A DNA stretch of 64,000 nt from Ostrinia nubilalis. Its lineage: Eukaryota; Arthropoda; Insecta; Lepidoptera; Crambidae. This document shows positions 1 through 12,100 of this stretch, in pieces. The translations under genes and the position numbers were made by a program. The DNA lies in contig NC_087119.1 of the NCBI RefSeq assembly GCF_963855985.1, positions 536,001 through 600,000 of the forward strand. Reading direction: 5' to 3'. How positions within the stretch are numbered: the stretch's first letter is position 1; every line of letters starts with the position of its first letter. Below the pieces are notes generated by a model that searched no databases, had not been told where the DNA came from, and worked only from the letters and a program-made list of their open reading frames with translations.

Positions 1-3000
1 GGCGGGAATGTATCATTGACGGCGCGCATGTCTCTCTCGCCGCCCGAGCCGCCGCCTGAGCCTCCGCCCGCCCGGCCGCGGCCGCGATCGTTAGCGCGGT
101 CTTACTACGCCGTGCAAAATTTTTTAAACAGGACTAAAGACGAATGTAGAAACCAAACTAATGTTCTTCTCATAGATGTCCAAGAAAATGATTAGATTTG
201 ATAACTCCTGAAATTCTATGTTTCACAAATGATACAAGACTCGCACCAATATTCATTAGGCAAAGGTTACATAATACATTGACCATCTATGTGAAGCTGA
301 ACTGGCCTCTTTATAAATATTATCAAAAGATTTTTTAGACATCACATCTGTTTCATAATAGAATATCAGATCTGTCACCGTCCCTACAGCGAGGCAGAGA
401 TGGGCTACCGTGGCACCGCAATAAGAGTAAAAAGACCCGCGATATCTGACAGCCCGAGGTGTTTGTAGAGCAAACAGACGGACGTCGGGGCGGCGCGGGC
501 GCAGCGATGACGCGTCTGATCGGTAGAGTTCTGCGGGATTACAAGAGAACCATTCTTATGACTTACTTGACTTATGGTCCTATGTCCCCTAGATGGGGCA
601 GAGGGCGTCCACAACAGTCCTCCATCGCGTTCGGTCTTGAGCTATGCGTTTGATCTCGCTCCAAGTCTTGCCGATCTTCCATTGTTTGTTATACTCAGTC
701 ATTTTTGGATTCGTAAATGTTAAATTAAAAAGAAAAAGAAAAACGTAATCAGAATTGGTCGTCTGGTACAGCCACTCCGCTTGCACTCATGATTCACCAT
801 TGTGCTTGCTTTAGCAGCCACCAGCTGAATACCAATCCTGTTGGTAAAATAACAATGGTTGGTTTGTATCTCGCCATGCAGGTGTTCAAGAATATTGTTG
901 GCTCACTGCAGGCAACTTTTCACAGTTGAATCGGATGGAGTTGAAATGGAATCAACTAATATCACTGTATTTACTTTACTAGTATGATAGGTTCATTGGC
1001 AACTCATCAGGAGTAACCAATCGATTCAAATACAAGGATAGAAACTGTTGGAAAAATAGAATGATTTTAAAGATATTGAATCCGCCATGATTACACTTTG
1101 CGTTGATTGTCAACAATGAACATGGTAGTATGAGTACGTATAACGTTTTCACGTCAGGACGATTCCATAACAGTACGTAATACCATTTAAAGGTTTTTAA
1201 CCAATTTAATTATACTTGGAAAGAGCAGGTTTTTCATAATTTGAACATTCACTGTGGTGATAACTAATAATAATTGACAGATATTAAATTGGAAATCGTT
1301 TTACCGTTTAATATTCCTTACTGACATGTGTGGTTATTTCTAATTAGTCTTTGATAATTAAGTAACGTGTCCCCGTCGCATATAAAGCTAACGGTTTTGC
1401 GCGGCGTTGAACGCGTGGAATCGTGTTGAAAAACTGTTTATAATCGTCATCAAGTTTATAGTGCCTTAAATACTGAGTTATTTGACTTAAACGTTTGTTA
1501 TACACCAGATTATAGTCATTAGTTTTATTATTGATCCTTCAAATAGTCACTCAGAACAAACACGAGTATGATTTTTTGTAATGATACAATTATATTATGA
1601 GTGCTGCGCACGTAATTACCATACGATCAGCTGTTTCGCCCGCTGGACAATACTTGCGATATAAATTACCAGTTAGGGATGCACATGAGGTGTGCATTAA
1701 CGAGCTTATGCCGTTGAGAGAAGGCTCATCAAAGTCGCACGCTGTGATGTATTGATGATGCAACACTGCAGTCGATGTCATTCAGAGCGAACGTGAGCTG
1801 CAATCAGGATGGCAAGGGACATAAACTGACCAATTACATATTTAAAAATTCACAGCCTTTTTAAAATAATGGAAGAACTGATAATGTAATGTTTCGTTTT
1901 GTACTTCGTGGTTGAAATATATTGAATCTAAATTCTACTGCGAAGTAAACATAAAAGTATGTCTATTGTAATTTTTATTACAATAGCAATACATTTACGA
2001 GTAATTACAATCTATTAGCTACCTAATTGATTTATTGCAATGATTGTGCTTTTCCGACAAGAAGTTATCATGATAAAAACTAATGGAAGCGTTTATAGGA
2101 CATCTTCTATCACCGAACTAGGTAATCTCAAATAAACCTTATTACATCTATAGCATTACGTGTGGTATTTTTTTTTAAGTTTCAGTCTTTACAAATACTA
2201 GTTTGTGTTGCTACTCGTATGTTACTCGTACACTGTTTATTAAATCTAAGTAGATTAGTGTTTTTGTCGTTTGTTTAATGTTTCCGTTTCCAAATGGGTT
2301 GGGGCACGTAATGAACTTCGTTCTTTCATAAATTCTGTTGCCGCTTCAACTACCTACAGAAAAAGGATGGCCGCACACAGATTGTTTTCACAGAATGTAA
2401 TGACAATGGGTACGTGAAGATTCAGTTCATAATCTTTGGTTATCAAACCTCCCCAAAGATTGCTTATCAGGCTATCAAAGAAATCAATGTAAACACTAAA
2501 TATTGATCTATTTAAAGGCACGGAACCGCCAACGGCCGCGCACGCTCGGCGCGTTAATAAGCCCGTCTCGCGATGACGCGCGCAGCTCCTCACTAATCAA
2601 TTGTCCTCCAGAGGTCACTACAAAGGCTTGAAAAAACCGGCCGAAAGCGTCCGCCTCGCATTGATTCGGAAAATATTTAATTTTTTATCGACCGCGGACG
2701 TTTATCAAAACTCATTGTACCCGTCGATATTGTTGGGCTCTTGTGTGTAACTGACGTTTTGTTAGTCGCGCTCGAAACTCATTTTGGTAAGGATGAATTT
2801 TAGACTCCTTTGAATTCGTCGGGTGTATAAAAATAACATTAGATTTTTTAGTTATTTTTAACAGCGCACGCTAATAGCCGCCTCGTGATAGAGTTAGTTC
2901 TTTGTCGTCGCTTCGAATGCTAATCGTTGGTGAATTACGAATATTGAGTATTTTGTTATTGCGGTAAAGCATTAAATATACCTTCAAGAGTTTGGCGTAA

Positions 3001-4480
3001 AAAAAGTTATACAGTTGTGAATATTTTTCAAACTACATCGCATTGTATAATATCGTACGATCGCCAGCTTAATTGTGCGAAGCCATCTACCATTTCCTAC
3101 CAGCTTATGTGAAAATATATTTATCTTGGTATTCTTGCATTGCCGTGTAGGCTGCCTAACACACGAATAGAGCCAAATATTAGTGTTGGCTCTTGTCACA
3201 GGCCGCGGGCGGAGACGCGCGGGCGCAACACAAGCGGCGGCTGTAATTGGTCCGTCACTGTAAGTTATTGAGACAGAGTGCTGCGCTGACGACTCAATCA
3301 CCAAACGACAGTCAGCAGGCGAAGTTTGAGTCGATCTTGTGATTTTTTTTATAAGTTTGCAAAAGGTCGTTTCTTGAAACAAGAGTGATCAAAGGCAGGT
3401 CTTTAATGACCGATGCTGCACCCAGAGCCAACCCTTTGATAGCTTGCTTCAAAATGATTCCTAAGGAAGTGCTAAATTAGATCTTACTATACAATTATTT
3501 GGAATAGTTTGAACAATCCATTGTGGAGAGTCGCATCGAAACATTACTTGGGATGATTTTTATAAAACTCTTAATTAATCTCTTAGGTCTGCATAATCAG
3601 TTTTACCTGAAAGCTAACTTTCACCTTTAGGACGTAAACGTTCCATTTTAATTTAGCTGCAACATCAAGACATCAAAATACATAGGTATATGTGTATCTA
3701 TTAAAATCTGGAACATCTTGGATTTAAATATTAAAATTGAGTAAGATTGTAAAGAATAACAATATCATTCGACAAGCGATCGACATAGACGATCGCGAAG
3801 TGCATCGATACTTCACACCCGGATGATTGATCCGTGGTCTACGCAGGAATCCCGGGCCATTAATATCCGCCCGGGCGCGGACAATATGCGCTGTTGTGAC
3901 GGCTGCGCCGGCGCACTATATCATCTTGAGTGGAATTTGGACTGCTTCGATGACTAGCTTTTGTTTTTTTTTCGACCGCTTTCAGAGGTTTGGAAGCAAT
4001 CAAAACACTACAAAGTTGCTAAAATAAATAATTACTTTAGTTTTTTGTTGAAAGAGTTTTAGAAAACAAACCAACAAGACAGCTAGTTGGCAATGTAGTG
4101 ATTTTTATGGTTAGATTTATAATTCAACGGAGATGTTTGCATAAAATTTCGCGTTACACATACTATTTAGGACTTAACCACAGATTTACCAGTACAGTCG
4201 CATCGCAGTCAGGACACGAATTTAAAAATAACTTGCTGTACTTATCGTCACTTACCATCAGGCCAAGAGCTTCCTCGTTATGAATAAAAAAAATGACAAT
4301 GAGACGGCGCAATGTCTAAAACGGGTCGGAATAGTAAAGTCCATAGTCGATGGAACTTGAATAATTATAACTAATAATTCGGTGAACTGTTCTGAAATTA
4401 TGATGACTCAAAACTTAAAATACTTCGCGGTGTTCACAAAGTATCTTGTCCAGTACAAAGAGCCGTAGTCATAGGTGCGC
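1..4480. other. Non-coding AT-rich flank with GC islets
   Basis: No exon or known protein fragment is seen. GC-rich islets stand out at about 1-110, 470-520, 2520-2590, 3190-3240 and 3820-3910. The 11-base word GCGCGGGCGCA occurs at 493-503 and 3217-3227. The rest is AT-rich DNA with frequent TAATTA/ATTA words. It may be Awh upstream or first-intron regulatory DNA (inference). Confidence 0.5.
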
Positions 4481-4620
4481 GAGGAGGCTGCGCGCGCGCC
4501 TTATAAATACGCTCGCAGCGCGCGAGCACAATGGCGACGCCCGGCTGCGGCCGTGATTTAGGGCGCTAGGGCCGCGGCTCGGCGGGAGCGACGCTCACCG
4601 CTCGGCCACGGCTCTAGACT
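4481..4620 (+). promoter_or_regulatory. GC islet with a TATA-like box
   Basis: A perfect TATAAATA at 4502-4509 sits between runs of GCGC, with GCAGCGCGCGAGCACA and a short ATG frame (stop after 12 codons) downstream. It could be a core promoter, but no donor in the phase needed by Awh follows the ATG. Low confidence. Confidence 0.2.
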
Positions 4621-7600
4621 TGCTGATGATAAAAGCTGTAGCTGATAAAGCTGAAAGCTCTTGTGGCTGCTCATAGGCTGAAGCCTCATTACAACCCAGT
4701 ATGTATCTGTGAGTAAACACATAAAAACATGAGTCGAACCTTCCTGGGATTAATAATTGATATTTTTATTTTTTATTTATTTATTTGATCACCAACAAGG
4801 TTACGTTACGATGAGCTGGAAGGTATCCTGTTGAGGTTGCAGGTAACTATTTATACTTGGAGTCATAGCATACCATAGTTTTCAGAACAAAATTACGTAA
4901 TAAAGAATAAACGTGATTATTTATGTTCCAAAGTTTATCTTTTTTTGTGATCCATACAAAATTAAATAAGCATATAAATGAAATAGTTAATATTTCTTTA
5001 TACTTACCGATTTTATCATTAATCAATTATGATTTCAGCTAATTACAAATGTTAATTAAAACTTCAAAAAGTCTTGGCGTCAATTAAATTGATTAAATCA
5101 CTGATTTATTTCATTACCATAATATGTCAGCAACGTCAACTAAAATAATTCACATTTTCATTCATGGAGTAGGTACTATTGCGTGGACTTTTCTATGTAA
5201 TTAAAAATAATAATTGGTGGACTTAAACGGCCATGTAGAAGCAATCATAGACCATTTTTGCATAGCGCATGACCGGAAATGTATGTGTAATTTACAAAAT
5301 TACATGCACAATATTACTCTAAATGAATATTTTTTTAGGTACACCAACAAAGTCACATATCAGTTCACAACTCATACATTTTATAACATGTAATATGCAC
5401 AATGATGCGTAGGTATATGACGTCAATTACAGGTATATACTCAGCATTTTTTTGCAAGGTTAGGGTACTAAACAAAAATAAATTGAATTTAATTTATAAA
5501 TCAATCTAGTTAAAAACATAATATTCCATAACATGGTCCTAAGTTGGTTTTTATTCTGTCATTAAATTGGTCTAAATATAACCGTCAAAGGCCAATTTTG
5601 TAGTTGGATTTGAGCGTCGTTTCGTTTAATGGCTTTCGATTTTCAGTATTGGTGAACCTGCCTATTTAGATAGCGAGTTCTACTCGTATATGATTGAAAT
5701 CGGAACTGGTTTAATGAAGGAAGTAAGTAACTTGATTTTGGATATCGTCGCACGCACGACAATACGTACAATACCATACCCCTCGACGATACAATTAATA
5801 CTAATGAGCTGTCAACTTGCAGCCTGACAATTAGCCTCTACCGAAGTTGAAGCCGTGACTGTCCGTCAGCAGTTAGTATCGGAGCATAACTCGCACGTGT
5901 GAACATTCTGAGAACAAGCCGATCCATCAAAATTTACCTTTACAAGGCTTTAACGCAGGAAACAAGAGGCGCGACCACCAAACACGCTTAAATATGAATA
6001 ATTAGGCGCCGACAATATTCCGCACGATTAAAAGATATTAATGCGCGAAACTCATGTTCAACTTTTGTAATTTTCGTTAATTTAAGCAAATTGCTCTGAA
6101 ACAAAAATGATTTTAAAAAACTCGGCTTTCGAAAACAAGAATTGTTAATATGCGTGTATACACAATGTATCACAAAATCTACATAATAGTAAAGTCCAGT
6201 AAAGCGCATCTCGTAAGTGCTAAGTGATCAGGCCGTTTCTCAAACACACAACAGAGCGTACTTTCATTTTCCGAAAGCCGCACTTAAAAATTACCATTTA
6301 AAAAACATCTAATGTGTTCAAAAGTTTTTGTCGGCTGGCTTAAACGATTTATAAGATCAACAGATTACGTACGTAATAAACTAATAAAACACATTTTCCA
6401 TTGCTCTCTGATAGATATGGCGTACATTTTTCATTATAAAGTTATTATGGGATTCATAAAGTAGTATATTTCGACCTGTAACAAATGGCGGCGGACAATG
6501 CGGGCCATACGTCTTGTGCGCGCGCGCAGAGCACGCCGCGCGCCGGACGCTGTGCTCCGGACAGCAGGCAACGGTTGAGCCGGACACTTTTTTGTTTGGA
6601 TGATGTTTTCGGGAAAATTTATCAAATAGATATTGGGAAGTTGTCTGACTAAACTTCTTGTGCTTACTTAAGTACGCTTATAACTAAAAAGCAAAAATTA
6701 AAAGTGTATTTCCTGTAAAAAACGTATGTTTCTTTTGAGCAGATCTATACAACAATACATAAAGTGCTCTGCAAACTAATAAAAAATGACCCGTTTCCTT
6801 GTTTTCTTGGTGTCCGCGGTGTCCGATAGTGTCCGGCAGCCCGCCCCGCTCGTCCGGCGTGTAATCTCGGCCTAAGGCTCATTTCGTAGGGATTACTCGC
6901 CCCAGAGCGCGGCCGCAGTAATTTATCAATTCAGCTCCTCTGCGCCCGCGCCGCTGTCACCAAACGCGCGTTTATCACAAATAACGCGATGAACTTAAGT
7001 AGGTACGGTATGTAATGCATCAACATTAACACTGCAGTCCTCTCGCTTGTGTCCAGATGTGCCCTTAAGGTAGGGTTGTCAGTTGCTTTAAGCTGTTCAA
7101 CACGGTTTCATTCTGCGTTATCATTTCTGGCGTTTAGTTTCGCGTTCTTATTGTTTCAAAATACTTAACTACAAATTCATCACTTTTAAAATGAAATATC
7201 ATCCAACGGTACCTGTAGTTATTGTCACTTACGCAGATGACAAACATTTATGTAGAGCCAAACACTCAGATTCGAAAATCTTTCATTACATTAATTTAAC
7301 CAGTGCACATAATTTACGATTTAGCCTTTTTTCTCTATCTCTCCAGAAACCATCAATATCATGTTAGTTTGATCTCTACACGTACATGAACGGAACGTAA
7401 TGAATCCTATCCTACGCCGACGCGTGCAGTCCGTCAGGTATCAACCTCTACAAAAACACTGCCATTACTGTGTTGGCTGTATCGTGTGCGTATGCGCAAC
7501 AGCCAACCTCTCCACCCTCTACCTCTATTATTTGCAACCAATTTAGAAAAAGAGAGTCGGTACTGTAACAAAAGACTCAAGTTTAAACTTTAATTCAAAC

Positions 7601-8190
7601 TGTAACATCGATACATGTCCGTGATTGAATTTCAATATTTAATGTAATCAGACTTGATTTTGGTGTCGATTCAAACGCGTATATCTGCTGTAGAGCATTG
7701 TTTCATAATACGGATCTAACTTCTATCTCAGATATTAAGATCTTGAAGGCATCTGTGTGTCGGTTCTTTATAAATACTTGCACACAACTTCAGTATTTTT
7801 CAAAACGTAACGATCTGGCTCTTCAGCTTGAGCTACGCGGCCCGCTATTAAAAACCAAAGAGCGTTGATGGTCGACGCATTAATCACCCGAATACATTTA
7901 TAAAGCTTTATAATCCGGCCGCGTGTCAATTTTAATAATGCTGTTGGGGCATTTGTCTTGCTTCGGCAGGATAGGCTTAAGGCACGTGGAGGTAGACCAG
8001 TAGGTTCTCATTACAGATTTGATATGCTTTAAGTTATGTTCCAACTTATCAAAAATTTCAGCATAGCCAAAAATGCATACTAGGCTCGATTAAGTCATGA
8101 GGTTAGTCATGTCATGTGTAATATCCTACTCTACTACAATTGAATTCTCTCAATTCTTTGATTCAATTCTCAATTGATTCAAGAGTTAAG
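4621..8190. other. Non-coding AT-rich stretch with two GC islets
   Basis: No conserved coding frame is seen. GC islets lie at about 6480-6560 and 6820-6970; the second contains the 11-base word on the minus strand (6941-6951) and a run of GTGTCCG-type repeats. ATG AAG GAA followed by GTAAGT at 5714-5728 is listed separately as a possible first Awh exon. Confidence 0.5.
5714..5722 (+). CDS. Possible Awh first coding exon (M-K-E)
   Basis: ATG AAG GAA is followed at once by a consensus donor GTAAGT (5723-5728), in phase 0 as the LIM1 exon requires. It would give MKE joined to [11 protein letters not shown], close to the MKTELRSCAACGE start that I recall for fly Awh. So short a match is expected by chance roughly once in tens of kilobases, so this is only a candidate. 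Confidence 0.2.
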
Positions 8191-8194
8191 AGTT

Positions 8195-8278
8195 TAGAAT
8201 ATTAACTAGATCAAGGGTATGTGTGTATCAAGAGTCTTATACACACATACTCCTACCCTTGATTTAGTTAATATTCTA
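8195..8278. repeat. Long hairpin (inverted repeat)
   Basis: TAGAATATTAACTAGATCAA and its near-exact complement face each other, each arm about 34-40 bases. There is one mismatch, a 6-base bulge and a loop of about 10 bases. It may be a MITE remnant or a transcribed hairpin; no known microRNA was recognised. Confidence 0.6.
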
Positions 8279-8737
8279 AATGTGTGAAACAAAAGTGCCG
8301 ATTTCATTGAAACTATGATGTATGTACTTCAAAATATATTTTACAAGAACTTTGTTTAATAAGATTGATTATCTCCCTATTATCTACCATTATTTTGTCA
8401 TAATTCAAAAGGGATACATGTTTTTATCTTGTACTTATGTCTGAAAGGTCTTCCCTACCGTGTCGCTGTGCAGTGTGCGTGGTGACCATCGCTTTTGCCG
8501 GACTTCTTGCCGCAGATCGAAGTTATTAATCTTGCGCGAGAGCCGCGAGTTGCGCAATGTTTGGCGTTTGTGTAAACTGAAGGTGGCTCGAACAATGGAT
8601 GTAACTAGGTATTTAATACCAAAGAAATTGGTCTTTTTTTTTATGGAAGAGAATAAATTTTATAATAATACATTAACTTAAAATGACTTAAAAACTACAA
8701 TTTAAAAATTACTAATGATAAAAACTATTTACAAAAT

Positions 8738-9190
8738 AAAAAATACTTCACCCCCAGCGCCGCAGTCAGGAATGGTGCCCAAAAGGCTGGCAGCATTGCC
8801 ACGTTGAATGGCCAGGCTAATTCTCTGACCAAAATAGCTGCCTTTTGATCACCGGTCACCTCGGTGAGCCTCTTTGCCAGTTCCTTATAAAAGGAACGAG
8901 CGCTTGGACCCCATGGTCCCATAGTCTCTACCCCAAACGGCACAAATATATAACTCTCATTGAGAGCTGCATATTGGTCTTTAATTTCGAAATTATCTTG
9001 AGAAGTTCCAGATATCTTTGGAGAATCATCTTTAAGAATTTCAATTTTAAATTTATATCTTCTAGGATCTTCGGAATATTGAAAAAGGCAATAATTTGGC
9101 GAGTACGTATGTAGAGCTCAATGAGTTTATCTTCCATCATCACCTTTACGACCTCAAATATCAAGATGCACCACGGGCACGGGGAGGTTT
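8738..9190 (-). mobile_element. LINE ORF2 C-terminal fragment (Loa/R1-like), frameshifted
   Basis: The minus strand reads KDQYAALNESYIFVPFGVETMGPWG and, after a one-base shift, [23 protein letters not shown]. These are familiar C-terminal motifs of a non-LTR retrotransposon polyprotein. The frameshift and the truncated ends make it a dead fragment. The clade name is from memory and uncertain; that it is a retroelement is fairly sure. Confidence 0.7.
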
Positions 9191-12100
9191 GATATAGTTC
9201 ATGATACTGCTACTTATAAAGTGCTGAAAGGGATGTATTGCTAGACTATCATTTATGTGATTCTGAATTTATACTAATCAAATACCCCGATATAGAAAGC
9301 GTAATGATGCCTTCAGGTGAGATTCTCATAATCACATAAAAACCAAACGGCATTTGGAAACATTAGAGTGTATTGAGCTGTATAATTGGAAATTAACTAA
9401 GAGAAAGTTTAGCTACAACAAATGATGTTAAAGATATTAATTTGTATTTTTCCTTTTGCCCCTTCTAATAGATGATTTTTATACTAAACAATTACCAAGT
9501 ATTCTATCGAATTCCGAACTAGGTCGACACAGCAGGACGCGTGTGAAACGCAAACTGACATCTATATTACAGACGCTCGGCTCTATCAATCAATTTGCGA
9601 CTCTAATTCTATCCGATACGAATTAAATTGATTCGGTGTGCGGGCGCGGTGCGCAGGAGTCACTTGTGTAAACGGTCTGCTGAATGGAGGCTATGTGGCG
9701 AACAAACAGCTACAGCAAACAGCGCAGGAAAATCGCGCTTGACACGTGACGCGCGGCGGCGGCTCCGCGCAAAGGCTTTACATGTTACGAAACTGTTTGG
9801 TTTCTGTAACGTAAATACGACGTCAATTTTCATGGTATTTTGGCTGAAGAGCGCCCAAGATCAAAAGCAAAGTAGCACCAGGATGGTGAGATGATATCAT
9901 ATCAAAACAACTGGAAAATAAATTATATTATTACCTACCAGACTACACGGTACTTTTCTGTTTTAATTTTTTTTTTCAAATCAAAACTCATGAGATGTTT
10001 CATATTAATATAATGAAAATAATAGTCTTGTAATAGGAACATCCCTTCTAAACATCCCAATAATCAGGAAACTAATAATAATGCTCAATAAACTGGGTTT
10101 CGTTTTGATGAACGTAATACGAGGTCTTCCTACCTAATCATTCATCTTAATAAATTACACAAAAATAATCATATTTCTTTCTTACTTAAGTGCCTTTTTG
10201 ATGTAACAAAAGCAGAATTCAATGCTTGACTGTGTCGTGTGAATACCGGCACAAACATTGGCCATTTCTCAACGCGGGCTAGAGGCTGTTAGTAAAAACA
10301 AATGGCGACTAATTCAGGTGACCTAGACACTCGCGAGCTCTAAACACCTTTTGTTTCGGCGCAAGCGTGGGCCCGGACAAAACGCTCCACTTATTGGCGT
10401 TAGCAGACAATGGCACCACTAGGTGGCGAGCCAGGGCTGCCCATAAACTTTCCTTTGAAGCCTGAATTAAAACACATTTTTTTGGCGAACAATGAAATTT
10501 TGAAACATACAATCAAAAGTTTGTGGTTTAGGTTAGGTTTACCATTTCCACAGATTATAATTTAAATAAGTGAGCACTGCCTGGTTTTATTATTTCCTCT
10601 TAGTTTTGTATAAATAATCAAAGACATTTTGTAAAATTACACTTCATGTAATTGTTAGTACCTACCACTGAAAAGATTTGCTTCCATGATTTTTGTCCCT
10701 ATTTTTCATTTGTTCGTATAACTATTAAAAACTCTGTGTATTGCCTCGAGGGTAAAATCCAATACACTATTGAATACTCATTAAAGAGCCGCCGACAGCC
10801 CTAGTGCTGTCAGTCGGCAGGTGCGTGGGCGGCGCGGGCGCACGAGCGGCGTCCCGCTGCGGCGACGCAGCGTGCGCGCACCGCTTGCTGCCGACTTTGA
10901 ACCCTAACCCTTCGTGATAGGCCCGAAAGTGCTTTGCCAGAGGTTGATTAAGGTATTGATGCTCACAGGCAGGCTGGACCCTGGTCAGTAGACTGCCAGA
11001 CGGCATCAAATATGGAAATTTTAGTCTTTATTTGAGCATAAAAGGTACGGTTATCTAAACGGCCATTTCACACTCAACAGTTTAATAACATTAAAGTTTT
11101 TCAGGCTTCTTCTTAGCCCGTTATTGCTCTACTACATACTTGATTCTATCTACCTTCCTTGGATAATATTGTAAACAAGCACTGTAATGAAAGTTTTTTA
11201 ACTCAAGTATTGTCTCTTTCGTCTAATTCTATTGGGCTACGTGTGTACCTCAAGTGTATACTTAAGCTATCGAGTGAAATTACGAGTAACTTTATTAATT
11301 GAACACGAATCAATTAATTCCAAAACCTTATTATAAAAACATTGCCGCGAAGTAAACAATATCTTAACCTTTTGAGAGCCGCTGTCGTCGTATATTCCTG
11401 AGAATTGATATCAAGTTCAACGGGTCCTGCTCCCAGGGACGTTGGTACTTGACTTTCGTATTGTTATGCCCGACGAAGTAAAATCTTACAATTTCTCTTT
11501 ACTTGACAGCGCGAAAAGGAAGGTTATGGTTTTGTGTATGCTCATAACCAGCAAATTGCTTCCTTCTTATGGCATTGGCAGGTAGTGCTTACCTTGTTTT
11601 AGATTGTAGTTAATAACAATTATGAAGGACTTATACTTCGTATTTACAAGTATCAAACTAAAATAATGCTTGCCTTTTGTATGAATGACCAGCACGACTT
11701 GCATCTTCCCACGACGGGAAGCAGTTCGCCTGTCTTTGAGCCATATTTCAATAGTAATGAGTTTTCAAGTATTCTAAACTTGCCTGTGGTTCTATATTTC
11801 ACAGATATTTGCTTTAGCAGCTGTGTGCTGTCCCATATTATTTATTGATGGGAAACAGAGTTGATAAATATTTTAGTAGAGCTTAGACGAGTTACAAGCG
11901 AATCGCCAGTCAGATAATGAAGCTAAACTTCTAAATAACATAATTAATAAAGGTGACGGTTTCAATAGATGTAGGTACATGCTGTCTATAGTATATATTT
12001 ATTTATAGGGCATTGTGTCCATGGACATATGTGGTGCCGCTCAGTCGAGCACGACGTCTGAAGCTAAACAGCAAACACAGATCATTTACATACTGTAGAA

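Noticed and set aside
1381..1430. TATAAAG with downstream GCGCGGCGTTG as a promoter
   Set aside because: A single TATA-like word without a supported exon or initiator; too weak to list.
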